Assembly: GCF_004359215.1 (NCBI RefSeq)
Contig: NC_090614.1
Coordinates: 168,296-232,295, forward strand
DNA: 64,000 nt
From: Bremia lactucae
Lineage: Eukaryota; Oomycota; Peronosporomycetes; Peronosporales; Peronosporaceae
Direction of reading: 5' to 3'
The position numbers and the translations under genes were made by a program. How positions within the stretch are numbered: the stretch's first letter is position 1; each line of letters begins with the position of its first letter. Shown piece after piece: positions 44,016 through 54,800 of the stretch. A model generated the notes under the pieces. It saw nothing but the letters and a program-made list of their open reading frames with translations, was not told where the DNA came from and ran no database searches.

Positions 44016-46400
44016 GCACTGGGTGATTGCGTTCAGCTGGTTGCAGCTGACGCGATTGGTAACAGACGATGCGATCCGCGCCGTCTCTCCTTAAACGGTA
44101 TCAAGCAAATGCAAACGCCATTTTGGCGACTGCGGACCAAGACAGACAATTTCATGTGGTCTGTGGCTTCAGCGATTTTGCAATCGACTCTGCTTAATGC
44201 AATATGACACAGACGGCGCAGAGCGCGTCGTTTGCTATCAATCGCGTCAGCTTCAACCAGCTGAGCGCAATATCCAATGCATGAAAAGGAACTCCTTGTC
44301 ATGAAATATGCACTGGCTAAATTTAGGGTCTATCTCTTGGGAGATAGACCATTTACTGTATATACGGACCTTGCGTCTCTACGCACGGCCGTAAACTGTC
44401 CACACCTCTCGCAAAGAATGGCGAGATGGTTGTCTTTCTTCGCGGAGTATGACGCCTCCGTTGAATATAAACCAGGACGACTTGATACCGTCAATAATGC
44501 CCTTTCGCACCGACCCGATTTTGAGCTGGCTGCCGGAAAACAATAGTGAGCATGAGCCCACTCTTGCAATTATGTTCCGTCGTCAACATTACTTGACGAC
44601 GTTAGAAGAGCTTATAATGAAGATAAGGCTCTTAAAGGGTTGATGAATTACCTTAGTAATCCATCCAACAAAACCTGTAAAAGGATTGTCGAAACAGTAT
44701 CGATCCTCAACAGATCGATACACAACACGCAATGTTTACTGTATTATACAGCCATTGCTGGCGACTCATCATCCCCACCCATAACGATTTGCGTTTACGC
44801 ATCATGTATGAGTGCCACGATGCGCCAATCAGTGGACATCGTGGACGTGAGAAGACTTATCTCACGATAAGATGCAACTTCTACTGGCCACGTCAGTATG
44901 AGTTCGTCCGCAAGTACATACGTGCTCGCGAAGTCTGTCAACGGGTATAACCTAGCGGTTATCTGCAGACCAATGTTCAAACTGAACCTGACAGTCCGCC
45001 TCACCGTTGCGCTTTCACAACAGCGTTAAATCCGCGTCGTCCCTATTATAGAGGGAAGTCAATCGTTTTGCTCAGTATTTCTAGGCACTGTGTGCATCAA
45101 TACGTGCTCCGTTAAAACCTCTGCTCGTTCCGGCCGAGTGTTGGCAGTCCGAATCCATGGGCTTTGGCTTCGCCCACCCCGAAGGCGATCACAAAAACAA
45201 TCGTATTTTTGTTTTCGTTGATCGTTTTAGCAAGATGGTACATCTTGCGGTAGTACCGGAGTCGACCACAGCCAAGGGCTGTGCTCGTGTCTTTGTTAAA
45301 ACGATGTTTCAACTTTATCAATAACCCGTGAATTTGTAACAGATCGAGACCATAAATTCACTGCAAAATTTGGCTATCTGTGCTCAATTTACTTGGAACA
45401 CATGTTGAAGATGTCAACTTCTGATCATTCTAAAACAAAAAGTCAGACGGAGTGTGCGAATTCTATTCTCGAGGAGATATATTTCGCTGATACGTCCACT
45501 CTCTTAAGAGTTGGAGCGAGTTCTTGCCAATGGTAGAATTCGCCATCGACAGTTCAGTGCATGCTTTTACAAAGCATACACCGTTTTTCGTGAATGGCTT
45601 ACGCCGCCCACGTATACCTACCTACCTTGTTTGAGAGTGACTCCTATTCAATGAGGGGGGCTTGCTCGAGCAAAGAACCTTCGAGATCTTGCTCATCACG
45701 CATTAGCCCTAAGGTCAGTGCGAAGGATACCAATGATGATTTAAATAGTAGTGAAGTGGCAAATTCAGGAATAACAATTATGCTATTACTGACTTTAATA
45801 ATGATACAGAAAGACTCAGCCTCGAAAACAATAATTGTAATTCTCTCACTAATGAGGAGAATATAACCTCCGCAGTGCGCTCCGGTTGCACTGAAGACAA
45901 AAATAACCGACTTAGCGGGTAATTTCCTGCTGGCTAGAGAAGCAGTGGTCCTCTTCGTATAAGATTCCATCGCTGATGCGGTGGACCGACAAAAAGGAAA
46001 CTTTGACAAAAATAAAAGAGCAAACATTATTGCATTTAATGTTAACGACCTAGTCCTATTGCCTACGGTAAATCTACCAAAACATGTAGTGACGAATGTG
46101 GGCAGTAATAAATTACTGCCCAGGTATATGGCCCGTTTCGTGTACTCCACCACCATTGGCGGTGGAGTACACGAAACGGGCCATATAATGCTTACACGAT
46201 CGAGCTGCCTAGTAGGATGCGTACGCATCGAACGTTTTATGTTGGCCTCTGCGCCCGTACCATCAGTACGAGGCTTCTTCCGATTCTATTTTACACCGGA
46301 ACGGTCTAAGGCATCCGACAAAGTCTTATGGTCTCGAGCTAAAGAATGGTTGTCTCGTGACAGAGTCTGGTTCTCATGAACCAGACGATCCACTCTTACC
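44016..46400 (+). pseudogene. RNase H, integrase and chromodomain of C2
   Basis: RNase H (44150-44546) has KELLVMKYALAKFRVYLLGD and SLRTAVNCPHLSQRMARWLS. The zinc domain is at 44740-44950 (SGHRGREKTYL and REVCQRV). The core survives as RIFVFVDRFSKMVHLAV-type words near 45210-45260 and MVEFAIDSSVHAF near 45530. The C-terminal part (45981-46320) has DLVLLPTVNLPKHVVTNVGS and, after a snap-back duplication, MRTHRTFYVGLCARTIST-type chromodomain words in shifted frames. Confidence 0.72.
46125..46187. repeat. Perfect 27-bp-arm inverted repeat inside C2 integrase
   Basis: The arms 46125-46151 and 46161-46187 are exact complements around a 9-nt loop (ACCATTGGC). The left arm is normal chromodomain-leading sequence (PRYMARFVYST); the right arm is an extra inverted copy. 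It looks like strand-switching during reverse transcription. Confidence 0.88.
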
Positions 46401-47142
46401 TCCAAGGAAGAGATCCTTTCACGAGCCGTCGCCAGCTCGTTTTGAAGCGATTAATGCGTCCTTTTCGTTTGCGGGTTGATCAGTCGCAACTTGCGCACAA
46501 TGTCTTGACTGGTCACGAGAAATACCATCAAGAAAGACCATCAACCGTCGATGCTAATTCGCGGCGACGGGATCGCTCGTGATCAATTTCCTCCCTTACG
46601 TAATAAAGAGTGTGATCCATATCACGATGTTGAATCGGGTTTGTCAAACAAGGCGAACCCGACATTTTCATACCCTACGCATCTATTGAGGATTCGAATG
46701 GTGAGAAGCGTTCTGTAGTTGAACGCCTCTCGAACCACTGATAGGTAAAGGGGGTTCGAACGAGTTATCTCGTTCGATGGCGGGGATTTCCACCAGTTGG
46801 GAACCTCGTTCCCAACTAATGTTGGACGTACCGGGTCTCGTCTCACAGTATGACGATACCCATCCTCCACGACAGAGGGTCCATCAGAGAACGAGCGCAT
46901 CCGGCGCTCGTGAAAGGATTGGAGATTCTCAATCCCAACGCGCATCTGCCAAGAGATAACCTCCCCAATGAGGATCTTGGTGAGGGAGTATGCTTCATAA
47001 GGGGTATAACCTGCGCCCTTATAGCAGCATAGACACGGGTCTCCCCACCAGAGGCAATGTATCCCTGTCTATCTAGGCATTCGGTGTAGCTTGTAGCGGT
47101 CACTGACCACGGTCCGTTTTTTCAAACCGTTCGCCGAAAAAT

Positions 47143-47988
47143 CTACTTGCCAAGCCAGACCTCACGGCCTGTATTTTGCACATTTTGTGCAAAGGCTGTC
47201 CAAGCTTGGAACAAAGACTTGACATCATTTGCCCTCTTACATGTATGCCAACGATGCCGGAAAAAGTCATCGATGAAGAATTTCGCTCCATATTCACCAG
47301 GCTTCTGAAGCCTGGATGAGTCGAATAACGGAATATGATATCGATCGTTGGCCATACCAGACAAACGAGCTAGCTTATCCTTAGAGGGCAACCAAGGCTT
47401 CTTTTGAGAAGCGAACCGCAATGTACTGCGATCCCTCTCACGTTGGCGCATGTTAATGTTAACATGGCTTTCTGAGCGATCCTTAAAATCATTCCTTTTT
47501 TGGTGATGCAACCGAGCATCACCAAAAGTCTTCTTACCCTCACGATCACTTAATTCCTGGTGATGCATACTAACATCAGCAGAGTGGTCGTCGTACCTGG
47601 AGTCATCACAAGATGACTCCGCACCAAACATATCGGACGAAGGGTCAATAAGCTCCATCATTACCTCCTTAGTCGTCGTGTGAGAATCCGAAGGTTTCAC
47701 GGACGTGGCCCCGGGTGATTCGGAGTCCCTTACAGTTTTGACTGAGTCGAGCTAGGACGCCGATCCGATCCAGTGACCTACAATGGGAGTAGTAGGTAAC
47801 TTACTATCCGCACACTGGGCGGGTGACTGACACAAGTCACCTACAATGGGAGTAGCAAGTGACTTATTGCTTTCAGTAGACGCATGACCATCTACTATAA
47901 CATTTGCATCACCAGCAGCCGCACTGAACCGTGCAGCTGCTAGCTTTGCAGCCTCGAAGGCAACGCGCACAGACTTATTCGTAGCCAT
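47143..47988 (-). pseudogene. Antisense accessory gene of C2, one in-frame stop
   Basis: From an ATG at 47988 (154 bp from the LTR) the frame runs 281 codons with a single TAG (47752-47754). The N-terminus is MATNKSVRVAFEAAKLAAAR then FSAAAGDAN, like the A-family start. The middle is acidic and Ser/His-rich (DPSSDMFGAESSCDDSRYDD), then basic (NINMRQRERDRSTLRF), and the C-terminal third has KKPWLPSKDKLARLSGM, GEYGAKFFIDDFFRHRW and LFQAWTAFAQNVQNTGREVW. No known domain. A further minus frame (46622-47103) may be its old continuation. pol of the same copy has many breaks, so this frame is unusually well kept. Confidence 0.6.
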
Positions 47989-48142
47989 GTGCACAAAATT
48001 AATTTCTGAACAAAAGTGAAAAATGCAACAAAATTGGAAATTTTAAATAAAAACCTATAACGCAAAAATTACAGGGAAATACATAATAGTATTTCTATGT
48101 CACCCCACATCCTTCACTATAGTGACTGTTGGTTAGGGTTGA

Positions 48143-48627
48143 TGTAACGGGGTGTACGTTTCATAAGTATTATTCCCTAAAAGAATTATTAATAATACTA
48201 TGTCTTACAGAAGGAAATATACAAAGAAGTACAAATTGACTTGATAGTAGCTATATTACCAAATTAGGTTATATTGAAGCAATATACCATAATTCTGATT
48301 AGTTGGTTGATTTAAGTTTAAATCAACCCCGCCAATCGCCACGAGACACGATTGTGCGGTGCGCAAGTAGGCGCCATACTTAGTTAGTTACTAATAAAAG
48401 TTCAGTAGATAGAAATTCGTTACGCAGGAAACTAAATATGTTAATTACAGGTTTACTATTACTCTCTTCTAAAGCCTTAGTCTAAACCCTTGAGCTGAAT
48501 ACTCTTACCTTAACAAAAACCTTCCTCTGTACCTTTGTTTACGTGAAGTTTTAAGGACCTCACTTTCACTGTAATCAGTGTAAGGTTACTAGTACTTATC
48601 AGCATTAGTGATAGGTGCCCCGTTACA
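48143..48627 (+). repeat. 3' LTR, family C (C2)
   Basis: 485 bp from TGTAACGGGGTG to GGTGCCCCGTTACA, preceded by GGTTAGGGTTGA. Confidence 0.85.
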
Positions 48628-49113
48628 CTACGAGCACACACCTTTTGAACACAATAAGGAATTGATTAACCGTCTTCTCTCACGTACAGTGAGGTAGTTG
48701 GTGGGCGCCCAAGCGACCTCACCCAACGAGCTAGATGCCTTAGTTTCACTGACGTCACGGGAGCGGTAATCCGGCTCCATGTCAACTAGAAAGTAAATTT
48801 CGGACTGATTTATATTTAATCGTATTAGATATAAAACCTTATTAACTAATCATAAATGCCATCTTTGTAGATATGCACTGATACGTATTGTGAGTGTGCA
48901 ATTCTAAATACCTCGTATCTTGGATGACGCTAGCCGTAATCCTTGTTAATGTGATAGCCTCAGGTGCAACACATACACAAAGGTATGGTCACAATGTGAA
49001 CTACACCCAAGTGGTGGGGTCTAGTTACTTCACTTAAGTAATTAACTATCCCCTTCAGCGCACTTTGTGCTTAACGAGGATTGTATGACATAGGGCAACT
49101 TTAGCCCGTTACA
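48628..49113 (-). repeat. Inverted family D LTR, truncated
   Basis: The complement of most of the D LTR, ending GGGCAACTTTAGCCCGTTACA. Its outer end is replaced by the C2 LTR junction. Confidence 0.8.
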
Positions 49114-49223
49114 TCGGGTCTTATGATACCGTAATATGAGAGTTGTTATTATATTGCAATTTTCTAAAAGAATTTTTGGGGCGGCAAATGAACGTGATTT
49201 AATTAATGGGACCTTGACCGAAA

Positions 49224-49470
49224 GGGAATATAAAAAATATACCAAAATAATTAATAAATAAAACAATATACCAAAAAGTTTAAGAAATAAACAAAATATA
49301 CCAAAATTTATTTATTTTTTTAATATATAAAACATATATACCACGTATGTATAATATATGTACGAGTTTACACAAGCTTGGGATCTTGAAGAGATATGCT
49401 GCACTTGATGTTAGCCAGGAGGCAGAGAAGGTATCCTGAAGAGATATGAATTGAAGGCGTTGTTCATAGA
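49224..49470 (+). repeat. Left terminal inverted repeat of the MULE
   Basis: AT-rich with ATATACCAAAA units. CAAGCTTGGGATC (49371-49383) and TTGAAGGCGTTG (49450-49461) have complements at the right end. Confidence 0.75.
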
Positions 49471-49907
49471 AATTTAACAAAGCATACACGGAGTTTTAGC
49501 AATCTTTAATCTAGTCACGTAATCAATAAACTTTCGAGTAGATTAAGACTCTGTAAGACTGTTCAATTTACGTTATTGCTGTTCAGATGATATTTGACAC
49601 ATATCCTGTTCTAATCATTGTATGGTCTTCAATGCTGTAATATGTATAATTCTGGCATGTTGCAAAACTTGATGTCACCCCCCCGCTACCTCTTGCTGGC
49701 CACACATCAACGATTGTGTTTTGCTGCATATTCATACCAGCGATAGCAAGCTAGTAGCTTCTTCGAGGATAGATGTTACGCTTATAAAACGAAATTATAC
49801 AAGCGATTATTGAATACAACTGAAATTGCAACCGTCCGTTTCGTGTAGTGTGAAGCGATAATCGGCGCTAAAAGGCAGCGTGCACGCAACATGGCTGTCT
49901 CTTCGTT

Positions 49908-51224
49908 GTGCAGTTTGCCTTTTCGCATACATTCAGTCCTCAGAAAAAGTCTGCAATGCACACCTGTCAAGTATCAGGATCGTCCAAGGCGTCGTGCAGA
50001 TATGAGACTCCGAAAGAAATTACTTTAAGCCCTGCAATCAGAGACATGGCCATAGCCTCTGGCAGGAAAGGGACAGCCGTGATGATCCAATTGAAGTTAA
50101 GGAATGAAGGGATTATCGCCACCTGTATAAACTGCGTTCACGCTCTCAAGAGATTGAAGCATGAATTATTCGGAAGCGACATTGATCAATCTAACCTCAT
50201 GCCATCCTACTTGGATAAGCTGAAGATTTGAGGTCACGAATCCAAGCTTGATGTCGTGGATAACAAATTTAAGCGGCTATGTGTCATTTTTCGGGAAGGG
50301 CTTCAAGCATTAAAGCCATTCAGTGAGCGTGGGATATCCGTGAATGGAGCCTTTATGAAGACGTCAGTCGGTGAATTCGCCTTGTAGCGTGCTTTCGAAA
50401 TGAAGACAACGAGATCCAAATAATCGGGGTTGGGATCGTATCAGTGAAGAACGAATATATCTGGGCCTGGTTTTTAGATTTCCTACTCTCCCACCTACAG
50501 CCAGCTCCAGCATTCATCAATATCGTATAGGAACAAGGGGCTTATAAAAGCTATGCAGACAGCGTCACCAGACGTCCCACACTTTTTTTTGTTTCCGCCA
50601 TTTGATGGAGAACTTTAGCAAGATATACAAGTCCAAGGTCTTAAATTATTTGGCGCGGATATTGGCTCGTTCACGGACAACAGTGGAGTACGAGAAGGTG
50701 GTAGCAAATATCGCAAGTGTGAACAGCAGTGCGTTGGCGTGGCTTCAGGAGTTGGTCGTGAAAATGGTCAAGGGCTTACTCCGTATGCCCAAAATACAAC
50801 ACTTTCACGTCAAATAACGGGGAAACCGTAAACAGCGTGTTAAAGGGAATTCGCGTTCTTCAGTCATCGACTGCTTGATAGAAGTCGAACGCTACGTGGC
50901 ATGCAAGTGGTCTAAGAACGTCAAGAAAGTGAGAGGGTGGGGAGTACTAACTCATCATGCATCGCACAAGGTGGATAAAAAATTGGCCGTTGCAAAATGT
51001 GGTGAAGTTGATGACTGCTCGACCTCATGCTTCATCGTCGCAATTCGTACTGATGCGAAGAATATCCCGGTGAAGTTTGCAGTTCAATTTCGTGATAAAA
51101 TTGTACGATGCTCGTGTAATCACTTCGAAGATGTTCGATCGACTTGTGTTCATGCCCTACTAGCTCGGAAGCACGTAGTTCCACGAAACCTGGAAATCAT
51201 CCACGTATGCAACCGCCTCTTCTG
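49908..51224 (+). pseudogene. MULE transposase with SWIM zinc finger, broken
   Basis: Across several frames it reads YETPKEITLSPAIRDMAIAS, FSERGISVNGAFMKT (start of the DDE domain), IQIIGVGIVSVKNEYIWAWF, GLIKAMQTASPDVP and LMENFSKIYKSK, then MIEVERYVACKWSKNVKKV and the SWIM motif VRCSCNHFEDVRSTCVHALL (CxCx...CxH) near 51110-51165. These are the regular parts of a Mutator transposase. Stops at about 50229, 50386 and 50815 and frameshifts kill it. Confidence 0.8.
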
Positions 51225-51599
51225 AAAGATCCGAAGACAAAATATTGGCGATTGTGCATAAAGGTGTCCTTACAAGAGGTGTGTGCAACGCGCCATCTAT
51301 TTTTTTTAAAAGAGGCGCCCATAGAAGAAGCGGATCTCATCACAACAAGCAACTGAAAGAGTTGAAAAGCGCCAAACCAGAAAGTGCGGAATGTGCCACC
51401 AATTTGGTCGTAATCTTAGGACCTCCCGAACAAGGATGCATGATTCTATGCTTCGTTATCTCTAGTACATAGTGCATGATAATTAGAGGTTTTCATCCAA
51501 AACTGGGTTTGCCTCGCCATAAAACAGGTTACATGTATTAAATTAAATGCGAATGATTTAAGACAAGTTTGTAGCTTTCTTCGTTCTATAGTAAAGCTA

Positions 51600-51743
51600 A
51601 ATAGCAACGCCTTCAATATCTCTTTATGATCCCAAGCTTGCGAGTACTCGTACGTATATTATATATGCGTGGTATATTTTTTTATTTATTAATTGTTTTG
51701 GTATATTTTTTTGATTTTTTTTGGTATATTTTTTTATATTCCC
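51600..51743 (-). repeat. Right terminal inverted repeat of the MULE
   Basis: The complement of the left end. It stops 126 bp before the start codon of the deacetylase gene. Confidence 0.75.
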
Positions 51744-51868
51744 TAACCAAATGAAGTGATATAATTTTTGTATACCGATTTCCGATCCCCAAGGAGATAT
51801 TGCAAACTAAATTATTCAAATTTTAAATGTAATTCGTTCAACAAGTTCCTTTTCTACCAGCGAAAAAC

Positions 51869-54800
51869 ATGAGCTTTAGCCCCCCCACAACGCACACCAT
51901 GTTCGTCGGTGACCGCGACAAGCGCGAAAACACACCAGGGCTCGTGCGTATTTATTCGAAGCATTTCTTTTACTTTTGTCTTAAGCTGTAATTCCGTCTC
52001 ATCAGGGTGCAGGTCCGCCTGCACAAAGCAACGGCTGCGCTGTGTGCGGCTTAGACCAAAATGGGGACAGTATCCTGCTCTGCGATGGATGCGACGGCGA
52101 GTATCACTCGTACTGCCTCGTTCCACCTCTAACGGAAATTCCGGCGGGAGACTTTTATTGCAAAAGATGCACAGAGGCCAACGTGGCCAAGCAGCAAAAG
52201 GTCGTAGCCGAAGGCTTAGTCGCTGCTCCAGTCCCAGTCGTGACTATTAGTAAAGTAGAGACGGATTCTTCTGTCGCTCTGCACACGCCAGCACCTGCTC
52301 CTTACGTCCCCCCTAATCCAGGCATTCACATGAAGGATTCTAAGTACAGGGGAGTGTCGAAAGTGTACATGAAGGGCGTAAAGAAGCCATTCGTGGCCAA
52401 GCTGTGGCAGGGCTTTAAGTACCTTCAGCTGGGTACTTTTGGCAGCGAAATTGAAGCTGCTCATGCGTACGACAAGGCTGCTCTCATGCACTTCGGCAAT
52501 AGTGCACAACTAAATTTTCCACACTTGCACGACGACTTCGTCCGCCCAGAAATAGCCTTCAGTGTACGGACACAGAACCCAAGCGCTAGTGAAGCGACTT
52601 CTAGTTCATTCTCTATGGAACAAAATTTAAGTGCTGGACGCGGGCGAGGAAGGAGTCGTGGACGAGGCCGAGGTCGCGGACGTGGCAAGCGCTTTCAAGA
52701 GCCGTCCGACACGGATGGAATGGCTGCATTTATTGAGTCGAAACGCCGCAAAATGGACGGCATTGATGAAATTACTAGCTTTTCGAGCTATAAGTCACCG
52801 AGCTCAATGGACAAGAAATATTTAGGAGTCCAGGTTCACCGTGTATACGCTCATGCACAGATTCACGTAAATGGTAAGGTAGTGAACTTGGGGACTTTTC
52901 CTACCGCAAAGGATGCAGCAATTGCCTATGATAAGGCAGCACTGAAATACTTTGGAGGACAGGATTGCTCGAGCGAAGAAGATATTGTTCTGAATTTTCC
53001 GGAAAAACGCGACGAACTTTTGCAGCATATTGCTGCCGAACAGCAGCAAAAAGCAACTGGTACGTTAGAAACGCCGATTTACGCTAGCCGTAGTGCCCAA
53101 AATGCTCAGCATAACCTGTCCGTTAAAAAACTCAATTTGTGGATTTCCAAGCTGCAAAGATCAGTCAAGTTGGTGGAGGCGTCTCAAAGAGTACAATGGG
53201 GTATCCACTCTGCGGTAACCAAAACCGAAGATATACACGAGGAGCCTCATACAGAAACAGCTCCCTCCAAATCGTCATTGGTCAAAACTGAAATATTTGG
53301 CTCTGGGCCGAAGATCAATGAAGAGTTTACAACAAGCGACCAGAAGCTTAGGCAAAGCAAGAAAGAAATTGAAAGATCGATTGCTCTTATGATTGAGGAG
53401 ATCAAAGTTTATGTAGCTAATGCACCGACAGACTCACTATTTGAGCCTCCGCCTCGTAGTACGCCGATACTCGATTTAATGTCTACATCTCGACATTTAG
53501 ACTTGGTTGGTGCGATTAACGAACTCGCTCACTTTAATATTAAGGGAGACTCCGCTGACCCACACTCTGTGGTTAATGGAAGCTTTGAGGACAAGCTTCA
53601 AGCTGTTGTCGATCATCGAACGCGCCTTGAACTGTCAAGTCGCAATGAAAAGCAAAAATTGGCTCATCATATCCGGGACTTGGTTACTACTAGATCACCA
53701 TGGCTTACCGGCGATGCCAACAATCAAGTGGATACAGCGGAAAACGTTCCGGCACAACTTGATGTTTTACAAAATGCTCGTTATGTTAAGCGCAAAGTGC
53801 TGCTATCAAATAAGGAGAATAGAGTGGTGTCGAACGCTCAAATTGATGATATGCACGGGAATGTGGCAGAGCCGACCATTCAGTCAGCTCAAGCAGCATA
53901 TGATACTTTATCTGCTACATTTAAAGATGACAGTGCTTCAACTACTGAAGTCAAGATGTTAGATCATCAAATAGTTCCCGAGGGTCTAGCAGACAATTCA
54001 TCTGCAAGCGAAACGATACCTACTGCTACATTAATTAAAAATGACGATGGAGAACGCGCCCATGAGCAGGTGGACGACAAGAAGACACAATTGTTTGACA
54101 GTAGCAATGATGATGCCGCAGTGCAAATTGTGACAGGCATGAACGACCTACCCGAGAATGAAGTTACAGAAGACAACAGCTCTCAATCGATCGTAGACGA
54201 TTACAGCTCGAATAATATGGAAGTCAAAGTAGAATGCCCAGAGGTTAAGATGCCTGCTCAGGAGAATACGACGGTTGACTCGAAGGTAGATGTTTTCGAG
54301 GAAGGCACGATTATAATGGAAACTTTTACAACGAAGGTAGCTGCTGACAAAGTTGAAGTAGCCAATGCTGGGATTGACAAGCTTGACAGCGGCTTAAGTG
54401 GTCCCATACCTGGAATTTCCAGCAGCACTACATCAACAATTAGTGGCGATGACGGTGTTGTAAAAAGAGAATTGACAGCCATGGTGGAGGATGTCGCTGA
54501 CTCTGCCTCGTTGAAACTCGAAGAAGCTCCGCCTAACGACAAATATTACTGGCAATATTGCTTGGCAATCCAAGCGCCTTTGACTAAATCCTCAAATGCT
54601 CGAAATGTGTGGCGACTACTTCCGCTTTTAAGTACGACTGAAGTGGGCGATTCTTTTGACGATCTCTTTCTTACTGAAAAAGAAGTATTAGAGATGGAAG
54701 TTAGTGAGGAAGATGTGTGCTCCTTTTTTGCTTCTGATGATAAAGATTCTTCTTGGATGAAACATTTGCATCAGTTGCAAACTGAAGAAAATCATGTGCG

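Larger units (their letters stand above)
44016..48627 (+). mobile_element. Family C Ty3/gypsy element, copy C2 (5' truncated)
   Basis: It contains RNase H, integrase, chromodomain, the antisense gene and the 3' LTR 48143-48627. pol is heavily degraded, the antisense frame much less. Confidence 0.82.
49224..51743 (+). mobile_element. MULE (Mutator-like) DNA transposon
   Basis: A 2.5-kb element with imperfect terminal inverted repeats: GGGAATATAAAAA at 49224 and its complement ending TTTTTATATTCCC at 51743. The repeats extend inward through ATATACCA-rich sequence and CAAGCTTGGGATC to about 49470 and 51600. Inside is a broken MULE transposase. I could not find a matching 9-bp target duplication. 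Confidence 0.8.

Noticed and set aside
49200..51760. 9-bp target duplication of the MULE
   Set aside because: The flanks (TGACCGAAA and TAACCAAAT) are not the same; either the ends have decayed or I have misplaced them by a few bases.
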